A DNA stretch of 64,000 nucleotides from Candidatus Thorarchaeota archaeon (GCA_029855935.1 JAGSHN010000032.1:40756-104755); one strand, 5' to 3'; shown: positions 1 through 8,852, counted from the first letter of the stretch. The notes: generated by a model from the sequence alone, not told the origin. Made by a program: numbers and translations.

Positions 1-9
1 GGCACTGCG

Positions 10-954
10 ATGCAGTTCGGCCTGCTCGATGGCGACCCGGGAGCGCATTACACGACAGCATTCTTGATGACCTACAGGTCCGGTCGATGCGCAGCCAACT
101 GTGCCTTCTGTCCCCAGGCCCGAGAGAGTCATTCCTCCTCCGACCGTCTGTCTAGAATTGCTTGGCCAGACTTTGAGTTTGCACGTGTGCTTGACGCCAC
201 GGCGCAGCGCGGGCATCTGTTCGAGAGACTGTGCATCCAGTGCATCCTCTATCCCGGTCTTGTGGACGACATTGAGAGAATGGTCTTATCATTGAGGAAT
301 GTGACGCAGATGCCTATCTCTGTTGCCTCAGGACCTCTCTCTGAGGAGGAGCTGTCACGTCTCCGGAGTGCTGGTGTCAACGACATTGGGATAGCGATGG
401 ATGCCTCAACGCCCGAGATCTTCGACCGCGTCAAGGGCTCGGGACGCAGGACACGGTTTAGATGGGATTCCCACGTGGAAGCCATCAGACGGGCTCTCAG
501 GGTGTTTGGCCGTGGCCACGTGACGACTCACCTGATTGTGGGGCTGGGAGAAACTGAGGCAGAGGCTCTGGACTTTCTCAAGATGATGCACAGTCTTGGT
601 GTCACCGTGGGTCTCTTTGCACTGACCAGCGTCCGCGGAACGGCAATGGAGGACGCGTTGCCCCCGCCGCTCTCCGTGTACCGGCGTATTCAGGCAGCGA
701 GGTATCTTCTGTTCGAGGCTGGCCTCAATCAGTCGCTCATCAGGGTCGACGAAGAGGGCAGAATCACGGTCAAGTTAGATTCGAAGAGCATAAGAGGAAG
801 GCTCTCCACAGGTATTGCGTTTATGACCTCAGGCTGCAAGGGCTGCAACAGGCCGTATTACAACGAGCGGCCCCGAGGTCCGATGTACAACTTTCACAGG
901 CCGCTGACGAGAGAGGAGGCCAAGCAGGCACTACACGATACGGAGCTGATATGA
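10..954 (+). CDS. Radical SAM protein, lipoyl synthase LipS1/LipS2-like
   Basis: Radical SAM enzyme of 314 residues with the cluster motif C27-x3-C31-x2-C34. Two further pairs, C75/C78 and C276/C279 (in GCKGCN), could bind an auxiliary iron-sulfur cluster that donates sulfur. The product is followed after 3 bases by a lipoate ligase and then the ligase accessory domain. In archaea and some bacteria this setting marks LipS1/LipS2, the two-protein lipoyl synthase that inserts sulfur at C6 and C8 of octanoyl chains; biotin-synthase-like enzymes are the nearest alternative. The partner radical SAM gene is not in the window and could lie just upstream of base 1. Which of LipS1 or LipS2 this is cannot be told from sequence alone. 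The radical SAM call is firm; the LipS role rests on context and the extra cysteines. Confidence 0.75.
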   Translation: MQFGLLDGDPGAHYTTAFLMTYRSGRCAANCAFCPQARESHSSSDRLSRIAWPDFEFARVLDATAQRGHLFERLCIQCILYPGLVDDIERMVLSLRNVTQMPISVASGPLSEEELSRLRSAGVNDIGIAMDASTPEIFDRVKGSGRRTRFRWDSHVEAIRRALRVFGRGHVTTHLIVGLGETEAEALDFLKMMHSLGVTVGLFALTSVRGTAMEDALPPPLSVYRRIQAARYLLFEAGLNQSLIRVDEEGRITVKLDSKSIRGRLSTGIAFMTSGCKGCNRPYYNERPRGPMYNFHRPLTREEAKQALHDTELI

Positions 955-957
955 AGA

Positions 958-1725
958 ATGGAGGAGTTGCGTTTCCTTGACCTTGAGACACACTCTGCAG
1001 CGATAAACATGGCCATAGACGAGGCGATAATGCGGTCGCTGCGTGACGGTGCGGCAGTTCCCACCTTCAGGATATACAGATGGCAGCCCTCCGCTGTTTC
1101 CATCGGTGTCTTTCAAAGCATGCGCGAGGAGGTCAATCTCGACTACTGCAAGACCTTTGGTATTGATGTCGTCAGGCGGATAACTGGTGGCGGTGCTGTC
1201 TATCACGACTATGATGGCGAGATCACCTACAGCGTCATCCTCCCTCAGGGTCATCGTCTGGCCCCTGCGGACATTCTCGAGTCCTATAAGTTGCTCTGCA
1301 AGGGCATAATTCTTGCACTCCGTCATCTCGGTATCAAGGCCGAGTTCCGCCCGGTCAACGACATCGTGACGGGTGGAAAGAAGATCTCGGGCAACGCCCA
1401 GACACGCAGGTTCTCGTGTCTGCTCCAGCACGGTACTACGCTTCTTGGCCTCGATGTCCGGAAGATGTTCTCCGTCCTTCGGGTGCCGCAGGAGAAGATC
1501 TCCGACAAGATGATAGATGATGTCAAGCAGCGGGTGACCTCCATCCGGGACGTTCTCGGCGAGATGGTGGGGATGACGGAACTCCGTGATGCCATAGTCG
1601 CTGGGTTCTCCGAGGCACTCAAAGTCGAGCTTGTCCCCGGAGCTCTATCCCGGACAGAGTGGGAGATGGCCAACACACTGGCGCGGGAGAAGTACTCGAG
1701 TGATGAATGGAACTTCAAGAGGTGA
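958..1725 (+). CDS. lplA: Lipoate-protein ligase A, catalytic subunit
   Basis: Catalytic domain of a biotin/lipoate ligase (255 residues), which activates lipoate or octanoate as the adenylate and transfers it to a lysine of E2 or GcvH proteins in the cytosol. Visible family motifs are the RRITGGGAVYHD loop near residue 75 and GKKISGNAQ near residue 140 with the catalytic lysine. It stops where bacterial LplA would continue into the C-terminal accessory domain, which is encoded separately by the next gene, as in Thermoplasma. Translation is likely coupled: the start lies 3 bases after the upstream stop. With the adjacent LipS-like enzyme it probably attaches octanoate/lipoate for assembly on the protein. 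Confidence 0.9.
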   Translation: MEELRFLDLETHSAAINMAIDEAIMRSLRDGAAVPTFRIYRWQPSAVSIGVFQSMREEVNLDYCKTFGIDVVRRITGGGAVYHDYDGEITYSVILPQGHRLAPADILESYKLLCKGIILALRHLGIKAEFRPVNDIVTGGKKISGNAQTRRFSCLLQHGTTLLGLDVRKMFSVLRVPQEKISDKMIDDVKQRVTSIRDVLGEMVGMTELRDAIVAGFSEALKVELVPGALSRTEWEMANTLAREKYSSDEWNFKR

Positions 1726-1729
1726 GGAC

Positions 1730-2026
1730 GTGTATAGGTCGGTCTACAAGGTACCGGGCGGCAAGCTGTTGAAGGTACAGTTCGACGTTGCTGAAGGCCG
1801 TCTTACAAGTGTTCGTTTCACGGGCGACTTCTTTCTTCATCCGGAGGAGGCGCTGGAGGAGATTGAGTCGAGGCTTGTGGGCGTGGAGCCGGAGCCTGAC
1901 CGCATCCGTTCAGTCGTTGAAGACGTGTTCAGAGAACGTAATGTCACTGCCGTTGGCTGCGGTCCTGCCGACTTTGCGGAGGTCATAATTGACGCTCTGC
2001 AGCGGGGCCCGGCGGAGTCGGTCTGA
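1730..2026 (+). CDS. lplB: Lipoate-protein ligase accessory subunit LplB
   Basis: Small protein (98 residues from GTG at 1730) matching the C-terminal accessory domain of bacterial lipoate ligases, beginning YRSVYKVPGGKLLKV. In archaea such as Thermoplasma this domain is a separate subunit, LplB, needed with LplA to form the lipoyl-adenylate. The GTG start is preferred over an upstream ATG at 1703 because a purine-rich AGAGGTGAGG element sits about 5 bases before it, overlapping the lplA stop, and because the homologous domain starts there. It is the third gene of the lipoylation cluster. Confidence 0.8.
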   Translation: MYRSVYKVPGGKLLKVQFDVAEGRLTSVRFTGDFFLHPEEALEEIESRLVGVEPEPDRIRSVVEDVFRERNVTAVGCGPADFAEVIIDALQRGPAESV

Positions 2027-2251
2027 GGGCCGACCTTCTCCCTGCCGCGCTGAGGTGAGGCTGTCGGTCCTGTGCCTCGCCCAATGGCGGTTAACATCGG
2101 ACATTCTTGTCTCGCAGCAGACCAAATCCTTCCTTACATGAGCTAATCCGACAGGTATCGAATCGCCATGGCGTTTACCTGGGACCTAACAGGTCGTGTT
2201 TCCGCAGGCCAAAGCTTATTCTGGCCAACGGTTTGGGTAGAATTGACTGCT

Positions 2252-2494
2252 ATGACCGATGCCAGATTCTACAATGACAAGATATACGTCCCCCGAAGTG
2301 TTCGCGAGAAACTTGGGCTAAGGAATGGCGACATAGTCCGATTTCAGACAACCAGCGAGGGCGAAGTGCGGCTTGTTATTCTGAGGAATAGTGAGGCGAC
2401 ACAACGGCTTCTCAAGCTGCTGGAGCACCCTCCAGACTTGGGAGCAATCAGGGGCGGACTGAGTTGGGCTGAGATCTATGAAAACGTTGCTTGA
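2252..2494 (+). CDS. AbrB-type antitoxin (VapB-like)
   Basis: An 80-residue protein with an AbrB/MazE swapped-hairpin DNA-binding region (YNDKIYVPRSVREKLGLRNGD followed by a strand-rich segment) and a C-terminal tail that would wrap the partner toxin. The ATG at 2252 is chosen because the AbrB fold begins right after it; an in-frame ATG at 2168 would add 28 unlikely residues. The gene overlaps the PIN-domain toxin by 17 bases, the usual VapBC order. As in other VapB proteins it would neutralise the toxin and repress its own operon. Confidence 0.8.
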   Translation: MTDARFYNDKIYVPRSVREKLGLRNGDIVRFQTTSEGEVRLVILRNSEATQRLLKLLEHPPDLGAIRGGLSWAEIYENVA

Positions 2495-2933
2495 CACAAA
2501 TCTGCTAGTTCACGCATTCAACGCATCGTCTCCACATCACGCGCGGGCCAAGAGAGTACTGCACGATGCTCTGGAGTCACGCATTGACGCATATGTCACC
2601 CCTCAAATCCTCTATGAGTTCTTTGCTGTTGTCACGGACTCACGCAGAGTGGAATGCCCTCTCTCCACTGAGGACGCAACCAAGATATGTACGGACCTCT
2701 GGGTTTCCCCTGCCATCACGATTCTCGAACCCCAGTCCGCGATATCCCTGGATGTGTTTGAACTGGCCAATTCCCACGGATTGCGGGGGGCCGAGATACT
2801 TGACTGTGTCATAGCGGCGACAGCGCGGGCGTGTGGCATATCTCGTATCATTACCCAGAATGTCAAAGACTTTGCGAAGTTCGACTTCCTCGGTGTCGTG
2901 AATCCCTTTCACGACTGGGCCACCCTCCGGTAG
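2478..2933 (+). CDS. vapC: PIN-domain ribonuclease toxin, VapC-like
   Basis: PIN-domain protein (151 residues) starting MKTLLDTNLLVHAFN, which contains the first catalytic aspartate; further acidic residues are in LSTEDA and in GLRGAEILDCVIAAT and QNVKDF, giving the four-acid Mg site of this nuclease family. VapC toxins cleave tRNA or rRNA when the antitoxin is lost. The start overlaps the upstream AbrB antitoxin gene, so the two are translated together. It could also act as a solitary PIN nuclease, but the pairing makes a toxin-antitoxin module most likely. Confidence 0.85.
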   Translation: MKTLLDTNLLVHAFNASSPHHARAKRVLHDALESRIDAYVTPQILYEFFAVVTDSRRVECPLSTEDATKICTDLWVSPAITILEPQSAISLDVFELANSHGLRGAEILDCVIAATARACGISRIITQNVKDFAKFDFLGVVNPFHDWATLR

Positions 2934-3188
2934 GCGCAGCAAGGTTGTTTCCTGAAGGCCGACAACAGTCTATCTGAACTAGCCAAGGGATCTGATCTCA
3001 TCTGCTGCTCTCTCTGGCGACGCCTAAGCGGGCCTTCCAAGGACTGGTTTCTCTTCTCAGAGGCAGTACCCGAAACGGCAGGTACTCGTCCAGTCGTAGA
3101 TAGAAAGATATACGCAGACGCACATCTGCTGAGCGAGCTCTGCCTCTGTTTCCGGAGGAGTCGAGATCAAAGGACGGTGCACTGAAGA

Positions 3189-4178
3189 ATGGCTCTTAAC
3201 GCCTATTTCACGATAGTTCTGCTGGCGATAGTCTTGTTTTTCATCGTGTGGGGTCTCGGGTGGCTCCTGGAGAGAATCTCGCGGGCTGCTCTAAAGACGA
3301 CGCGCGAGATAGGCTCAAGGGGATGGAAACTTCTTGTGGGTCCCGGAGTTGCCCTTCACGAGTCCTCGCACGCGCTCGGCTGCATCTTCACGGGAACGAA
3401 GATCGTCGAGTTCAAGCCGCTGGCGGTACAAGAGACCGAAGACGGAATTGTTCTTGGGTACGTGTCTCATCAGAGGCCATCGAGTCCGCTGAAGGGTGCC
3501 GTCATAGGTCTGGCGCCCGTGGCAGTCTCGCTGGTTCTGTTGGTGTTCTTCGCACTAGGAGCGACGTACCTTGTTCCCAGTAGTCCGGGCATTGGCGGCA
3601 GAGCGCTGGAGCTATTGACTGATCTCATCGGGTTGAAGAATAACCCTGCGCTGCTCGCCGACCCACTGTACCCGGCCGTGAGGATATTCGAGTTTGTCTA
3701 CCTCTTCCTGTACACCTTTGGTGCCCTCACGGTGATCAATCCGCTGTTCTGGATAGTGGCCTTCTTGGCGATGACGATAATGTTCAGCAACTCTCCCTCG
3801 GACGTTGACATTGAGAATGCATGGGCCGGACTGAAGATCATCCTCATCTTCGATCTGATATGGCTGGTCATTGCGTTCTTCTATCCCCTAGCAGGATGGG
3901 CCCTCTACGGGCTGTTCGAGCTGCTGGCCGTGTTGTGGGCGCTGTCGCTGGGTTTTGCTGCCGTGGGCATTGGTTTCTTCATTCTGCTTGCAGGTCTGTC
4001 CAGAATCCGCTATCCCTACAACATTGTACCCATCGTGGTCTGCATAGCGACTGGCATCGCGCTGATGTACGCTGGCATCGGTACGCCCACATTTCAGACG
4101 GTCGCGTCAATCGGTGCTCTCGTCGGAATGATACTCCTCCTGCTGGCTGTCAGGGGATCCCCCGAGCGGACAATCTGA
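3189..4178 (+). CDS. Membrane zinc metalloprotease-like protein (M50-type HExxH)
   Basis: A 329-residue polytopic membrane protein with about eight hydrophobic segments. Between the first and second lies ALHESSHALGC with H57-E58-x2-H61, the zinc motif of membrane-embedded M50 proteases; SPSDVDIEN near residue 205 offers a candidate third ligand (D205). Proteins of this type cleave substrates within the membrane (site-2 proteases), though many archaeal M50B-like members are uncharacterised. The gene stands alone, converging on a GNAT gene downstream. The zinc motif is visible; the protease activity and substrate are inference. Confidence 0.6.
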   Translation: MALNAYFTIVLLAIVLFFIVWGLGWLLERISRAALKTTREIGSRGWKLLVGPGVALHESSHALGCIFTGTKIVEFKPLAVQETEDGIVLGYVSHQRPSSPLKGAVIGLAPVAVSLVLLVFFALGATYLVPSSPGIGGRALELLTDLIGLKNNPALLADPLYPAVRIFEFVYLFLYTFGALTVINPLFWIVAFLAMTIMFSNSPSDVDIENAWAGLKIILIFDLIWLVIAFFYPLAGWALYGLFELLAVLWALSLGFAAVGIGFFILLAGLSRIRYPYNIVPIVVCIATGIALMYAGIGTPTFQTVASIGALVGMILLLLAVRGSPERTI

Positions 4179-4239
4179 GGCGGCTGAAGAAGAAGCGTGA
4201 ACTCGCCGGGCCGCCTCGTCCTCCCCGGCCAACGTTCTC

Positions 4240-5115
4240 TCACAGGCTCTGCTCATATAGTATGAAATACCTGTTCTCGTACTCCTTGTCGACGTAGCCT
4301 AGGTATTTGGACCACTCCTTGGCTCTCTTGCCAAGAAACACGGCGATCCTGTGGATGCCCCTCTGGGCACTCTCCTCAACCACCCGTGCCATCACGTCGA
4401 CGAATGCTGTTCTGTCGATTGCGTACACGGTGTACGCAGCACGTCGCTGCTCTCCTCGCCCCACAACCCTGTAGAAATAGACAGCCTCTGGTGTGCCGTC
4501 CTCGCCAATCACCGCCCTGAACTCTGTCCTCTCTCCAAGCCTCTTCAACCCATCGACGCTCTTGTCCTCGAACATCCACGCAAGAGGGACCCTCTCTGTG
4601 TCAAGCAGGTCAGGATACTGGGTGCTGTAGTGGTACAGGCGCTCAGGAGAGATCGTCAGTGGCAGAATGTTCGGGCTCGGCGTAGGATGCGGCGGGTACG
4701 GGTGCTCGATCTTCAGATATCCCACCCGCGTGGCGATAGCGAAGCCTGTCTTCTCTGCCACACGCTGTGAGGCAACGTTCCTACTTCCTGTGGCGTATCT
4801 CAGGAGACGCAGGCCGCTGCGTCGGGCCTCACTCACAACGTGCTTGACGATCTGAGTGGCCAGTCCTTGCCCCTCATGTCTGGTACTGACTCGAAGTCCC
4901 TCGACCCAGGCGATGCCGGTCCCCGGGATGGACTCAAGCGCGCAGATTGCCACGATGTCCTCTCCCTCGTCTATGCCATAGACGTGAGCGGTGGGGCTTC
5001 TGATCCAGAGTGGGAACTGATCTGGAACATAGTCATTGCCCTCCCAGATATCGGCGCAGAGTCTTCTCACTCTGCCGCGATCCTCGATGGTCAGTTCTCG
5101 TGGAGTGGCTGTCAT
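4240..5115 (-). CDS. GNAT family N-acetyltransferase
   Basis: Acetyltransferase of 291 residues. The N-terminal half holds a full GNAT fold: motif A reads VEGLRVSTRHEGQGLATQI near residue 75, with the acetyl-CoA pyrophosphate loop, followed by SRNVASQRVAEKTGF (motif B). The second half (from about residue 150) looks like a degenerate or second GNAT-like domain ending in a tyrosine-rich stretch. The acceptor substrate is unknown. It is transcribed toward the membrane protease gene and is followed upstream by the phosphate regulator on the same strand, 97 bases away, so the two may or may not be co-transcribed. Confidence 0.8.
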   Translation of the reverse strand: MTATPRELTIEDRGRVRRLCADIWEGNDYVPDQFPLWIRSPTAHVYGIDEGEDIVAICALESIPGTGIAWVEGLRVSTRHEGQGLATQIVKHVVSEARRSGLRLLRYATGSRNVASQRVAEKTGFAIATRVGYLKIEHPYPPHPTPSPNILPLTISPERLYHYSTQYPDLLDTERVPLAWMFEDKSVDGLKRLGERTEFRAVIGEDGTPEAVYFYRVVGRGEQRRAAYTVYAIDRTAFVDVMARVVEESAQRGIHRIAVFLGKRAKEWSKYLGYVDKEYENRYFILYEQSL

Positions 5116-5211
5116 CTCAACGGCTGACGTACACCCTGCAATAAGAACCGATTGTTCTGTGCCATCATCTCTGGCGACGGGCTCTCGGGGCGCGGTCTAT
5201 CACGTCCGTAC

Positions 5212-6228
5212 TCATTCGTGTGTCCCCAACCCTATTCTTGCTCCGATCCGTCTGTTGATGGCGACCTCCCCGATGTCCGCACAATATGATGCTATCCTCT
5301 CAAGGTGCATTAGCAATAGGACCATTCTCGGTGACTTCTCTCTTCTTGACGAGCCCATCTTCTCAAGCCTCTTCGCAAGGCTCTCAGCGCTCTCCAGCAC
5401 TGCGATTGCTTTGTTGTCGCTGGTGGAGAGTGACTGCTCTCCACCATCTCCGATGTCGAAGAACGTCCTCGTTGTGTTCTCGTAGACCTCAGTCAACGAC
5501 TTTGCTACGCGGGCCACTGATGGCCGGACCGTCTTCATAGCCCTCAGCTCTGAGGCGGCACCGCAGACGTGATCGGCAATTCGCTCGACGTACTTGGCTG
5601 CCAGGCTGAAGTTGAGGCAGTCGGACGGGGAGATTGCTATTCTCTTGGCGTAGCTCAGGTCTTGAAGGGCGAGATGGCAGAGTCGCTCGACGAAGTACCT
5701 GTGACGGTCCACGTCTTCGTCCCGCGCGATGATCTTTGACGCAATGCTGACCTCACCCGTGACCATCGCATTGACCAACCCGTTGAGCATGTACTTTGCT
5801 GTTGCGAACTGACGCTTGAGGATGGGCTTGACCATTTGTTTCTCGCTTGTGTCGCTCACCACGATACTGGCACTGTGTTCGTCGAGAATCTCAAACCCGG
5901 GCAGCCTCCTTATCCATCCGCTGATCTTCTCTCTCACGCCTATCGCGATTGGCTCCGGGAAGACGATGTTGACAGAGTCGGCCCCTATCACGTACGCGCC
6001 AGTCAGCAGGTTCTCAATGCGCGACGGATTGACATCCGGCGACGATATTGTGAGTCCCCCTCCCTCGGTCTCGCGGACAGATGCTGGAAAGAGCATCAGC
6101 GCACCATCAGGGCCCTGTTCCATTCTGATCTCAGCGTTCTTGCTGAGCCTGTTTCTTCTGACCCACTCCCGCGGTAGGTACACATAGTAGGAGTTTCTCA
6201 CGAGGTGAAGTCGCCTTGTCACTGTCAT
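5212..6228 (-). CDS. AbrB-PhoU fusion, phosphate regulator
   Basis: A 338-residue protein with an N-terminal AbrB/SpoVT-type DNA-binding domain (RRLHLVRNSYYVYLPREWV, NRLSKNAEI) joined to two PhoU-like helical bundles (acidic helices around YVERIADH and LERIASYCADIGE). Archaeal proteins of this architecture are thought to read phosphate status and regulate transcription. It is divergent from pstS, which supports direct control of the phosphate transporter. The start at 6228 is chosen over ATG 6276 because a GAGGAGA element precedes it by 8 bases and the AbrB fold begins immediately. It differs from the stand-alone phoU at the end of the pst operon. Confidence 0.82.
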   Translation of the reverse strand: MTVTRRLHLVRNSYYVYLPREWVRRNRLSKNAEIRMEQGPDGALMLFPASVRETEGGGLTISSPDVNPSRIENLLTGAYVIGADSVNIVFPEPIAIGVREKISGWIRRLPGFEILDEHSASIVVSDTSEKQMVKPILKRQFATAKYMLNGLVNAMVTGEVSIASKIIARDEDVDRHRYFVERLCHLALQDLSYAKRIAISPSDCLNFSLAAKYVERIADHVCGAASELRAMKTVRPSVARVAKSLTEVYENTTRTFFDIGDGGEQSLSTSDNKAIAVLESAESLAKRLEKMGSSRREKSPRMVLLLMHLERIASYCADIGEVAINRRIGARIGLGTHE

Positions 6229-6546
6229 CGGCGTATCTCCTCTTGGCGATTGTACTCGACTCGTCTCGGCCCGCACGCAGCAACGGGACGCTCCCTCCTG
6301 TCATCCGCCCCCTTTTCCCTTTTCCTATCCGTGGTGCAGTCCCCGCCACATGCCCGTACCAGCCGGCAGGTACGTGCTAGTGCACTCGCCGTACCATCCC
6401 CTCACCCGCCCTCCTCTGTGGCGTGGGCGTCCAAGTCGGCAACCAAGGCACGGGGCGCTGAAGCCTGACGCGCTCCCCGCTCGTACCGGTGCGCGTCTAG
6501 TACGTCTAGTACAAGCATGCCTTGGCAGTGAAGTGGATGCAGAGAG

Positions 6547-6554
6547 TTTAATAC
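6547..6554 (+). promoter_or_regulatory. TATA box of pst operon
   Basis: The element TTTAATAC fits an archaeal TATA box. A transcript would begin about 25 bases later, near 6575, leaving a leader of roughly 40 bases before the pstS ATG. Assigned by position and AT-richness in a GC-rich setting. Confidence 0.5.
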
Positions 6555-6564
6555 CTGCCTTTCC

Positions 6565-6578
6565 GGGGTCTGGACCCC
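6565..6578. promoter_or_regulatory. Palindrome at pstS transcription start, candidate operator
   Basis: Perfect inverted repeat GGGGTC-TG-GACCCC that covers the expected transcription start of the pst operon, just downstream of its TATA box. A repressor bound here would block initiation. The neighbouring AbrB-PhoU protein is the obvious candidate binder, but that is inference. Confidence 0.5.
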
Positions 6579-6617
6579 AGAGTAGGGCCGTCTGTCGGTC
6601 CCGAGGATGGATAAGAG

Positions 6618-7664
6618 ATGGGACTGAAGACCACTTGCCTGGTGTTCGTTGCTGGGATAGTCCTTGGACTCGTCATAGGGCCTGTTGTGCTGGCGCCATC
6701 CTCCGGGGGTACTAGTCACACGATCACTACAGCAGGCTCGACGACGGTGTTTCCGCTCTCGCAGGAGTGGGCGACGCACTTTCATGATGACCATCCGACG
6801 TTTACCGTCAGTCCCAACACCGGAGGTTCGGGACTTGGGCAGAGCCAGGTGGCGGCTGGTCTGGTCGATATCGGAGCATCGAGCTCGTATCCCGAGCCTG
6901 CCTACTGGGAGAATAATCCGCACGTCAAGATACTCCCAGTGTGCGCGGACGGTGTCGCGGTCGTTGCCAATCCGGCTGTGAACGGCACCGTCCTGAGGCT
7001 TGACTGCGACATGGTCGTCGCCATGTTCCAGCGCGAGGTCACGACGTGGGAGGAGTTCGAGAGCACCTTTGGCGTGGAGATTCAGCAGACCGGTCCCATC
7101 AACGTGTACGTCCGTTCTGACGCCAGTGGGACCACGTCGACCTTTGCGCGCTGGCTGGAGACAGCCGACGAGAACACCAATCCCAACGGTGCTGAGTACG
7201 AGTGGACGCTGGGACATCACGAGTCGGTCTCGTGGCCAGAGGGCGTGAACTCCGTCGATGGTAATCCTGGGGTCGCACTTGGTGTGGCCGATGACCAGAA
7301 CGGGATTGGCTATGTCGGACTGGCATTCATGGAGGGTCTGACGACTGCGCAGTTGTACAACCCGTCAAGCGGGGAGTGGGTGTCTCCCTCGGTTCAGAAC
7401 GTGCTGAACGCGGTGCCCGAGGAGATGAGTGACCCTGGTGTGGATCTGATGAACGCACCAGCACACGACGCCTACCCCATTGCCCGTTTCCTGTACTATC
7501 TTGTCAACAGCGATCACCTGCGCTGGCCAGTACTGGTGTTTCTCGAGTGGGTGCTCGTCCGAGGGCAGGTCTATGTGCCCGATGTCGGGTACGTCCCTAT
7601 CACGGGCAGTTCGGCTATGACATATGCGCAGCAGGTCGTCAGTTCATTAAGCCCCACGGAGTGA
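6618..7664 (+). CDS. pstS: Phosphate ABC transporter substrate-binding protein
   Basis: PstS homologue of 348 residues with an N-terminal hydrophobic signal/anchor (residues 5-27), placing it outside the membrane. Phosphate-site motifs are visible: TTAGSTTVFPL near residue 38, NTGGSGLGQ, DIGASS, and SDASGTTSTFARW near residue 165. It captures phosphate and delivers it to PstC/PstA. No lipobox cysteine is evident, so the N-terminal helix probably anchors it. It opens the pstSCAB-phoU operon; 153 bases separate it from pstC. Confidence 0.93.
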   Translation: MGLKTTCLVFVAGIVLGLVIGPVVLAPSSGGTSHTITTAGSTTVFPLSQEWATHFHDDHPTFTVSPNTGGSGLGQSQVAAGLVDIGASSSYPEPAYWENNPHVKILPVCADGVAVVANPAVNGTVLRLDCDMVVAMFQREVTTWEEFESTFGVEIQQTGPINVYVRSDASGTTSTFARWLETADENTNPNGAEYEWTLGHHESVSWPEGVNSVDGNPGVALGVADDQNGIGYVGLAFMEGLTTAQLYNPSSGEWVSPSVQNVLNAVPEEMSDPGVDLMNAPAHDAYPIARFLYYLVNSDHLRWPVLVFLEWVLVRGQVYVPDVGYVPITGSSAMTYAQQVVSSLSPTE

Positions 7665-7817
7665 TGTGGTTCTGAATGATGGAGCAGGAGACGCGCACTG
7701 AGATGGTGAAGAGTTGGTGCTCGCATACGATGGTGTCAGATGTTCTGGGTGCGAACAGACGGTTGCCGCGCTGGGCTGTGTCTCGGGCCCGGCCTGAGTT
7801 CGCCCGGAGGCGATGAG

Positions 7818-8843
7818 ATGGTAATGCCCACGATTAGAGAAACTCTTGCAGCGTGGTCGAGACAGATCTCTGAGAGATACGAGAGTCTGTCTATGCGGCT
7901 TCGACGTTTGAAGGACCCAGCACATGTCGACCTTGCTGGGCGAATCGGCCTCTTCATCCCAGCGACAACGGCAATCCTCATCATAGTCTTGATTCTGACC
8001 TTCCTGTGGTATGAGTCGATGCCAATCCTCACCAGTGATGTGGGTGGCCCGGCCATCTTTCTCGAGCCGACTTGGGACCCCAACAGAGACCTCTTTGGCA
8101 TCGGCGTCTTCATTGCCGGGTCGCTCGTCTGCACGGGAATTGCTCTCGGAGTCGCACTGCCTGTCGGAATCGGAGCCGCGATCTTCCTCAGCGAGTTCTG
8201 TCCGTCACATCTTAGGGACGTCCTTCGAATGATCATCGAGATGATGGCAGCCGTGCCGTCAATCGTCTACGGTCTATGGGCCTACACGGTGATGGTGCCG
8301 TGGATTCGCGACTCGGTGTATCCTGCGGTGTCTTCGAATCCTCTGCTCGCGTGGGTGCCGTTCCTTCAGGGCCCGACGAACGGCTACAGCGCTCTGGCTG
8401 GGGGCCTCATCCTCGCCATAATGCTGCTTCCGACGGTTGTCAGTGTATCGGATGATGCGCTGAGGTCCGTGCCACGGTCGCTCAGGGAGGCCTCGCTGGC
8501 CCTTGGTGCCTCGGAGAGCGAGACAGCCTTGAAGGTCGTACTGAGGGCGGCGTTGCCGGGCGTGGGCGCAGCCATTGTTCTCTCGCTCGGACGCGCGGTC
8601 GGTGAGACAATGGCCGTGCTGATGGTGACGGGCAACTCGCTCACGATTCCCTACTCGCTGTTTGACCCGTGCTATGTCATGACCAGCATAATCACGAATC
8701 AGCTGGGCTACGCCTTTGTCTTTCCGCTCTGGAGGTCCGCACTGTTCGCTGTCGCTCTGGTATTGATGCTGATGTCAATCTGTTTCACAGCGATAGCCAA
8801 GGTGCTGATCTGGAGAGGCACGCGGATAGGAGCAGTGGTCTGA
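7818..8843 (+). CDS. pstC: Phosphate ABC transporter permease PstC
   Basis: PstC-type permease (341 residues from the ATG at 7818) with six hydrophobic segments and the cytoplasmic EAA loop near LREASLALGASESETALK, which docks on PstB; LGRAVGETMAVLMVTG follows. The start at 7818 is chosen because GGAGG lies about 9 bases upstream and the long in-frame extension to 7740 has no membrane-protein character. It pairs with PstA, encoded 9 bases downstream. Confidence 0.92.
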   Translation: MVMPTIRETLAAWSRQISERYESLSMRLRRLKDPAHVDLAGRIGLFIPATTAILIIVLILTFLWYESMPILTSDVGGPAIFLEPTWDPNRDLFGIGVFIAGSLVCTGIALGVALPVGIGAAIFLSEFCPSHLRDVLRMIIEMMAAVPSIVYGLWAYTVMVPWIRDSVYPAVSSNPLLAWVPFLQGPTNGYSALAGGLILAIMLLPTVVSVSDDALRSVPRSLREASLALGASESETALKVVLRAALPGVGAAIVLSLGRAVGETMAVLMVTGNSLTIPYSLFDPCYVMTSIITNQLGYAFVFPLWRSALFAVALVLMLMSICFTAIAKVLIWRGTRIGAVV

Positions 8844-8852
8844 GGTGATGGA

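Larger units (their letters stand above)
6229..6617. promoter_or_regulatory. Divergent intergenic region, phosphate regulator / pstS
   Basis: 389-base space between the divergent AbrB-PhoU gene and pstS. It holds no convincing gene. A pyrimidine-rich stretch lies around 6300-6330, and the pstS promoter with its palindrome is at the right end (listed separately). Control of both units from here is inferred from the arrangement. Confidence 0.6.

Noticed and set aside
3821..4297. Plus-strand frame of 158 codons
   Set aside because: Overlaps the membrane metalloprotease in another frame and has no recognisable fold.
7099..7326. Minus-strand frame rich in Arg/Ser
   Set aside because: Antisense shadow of pstS, composition typical of such shadows.
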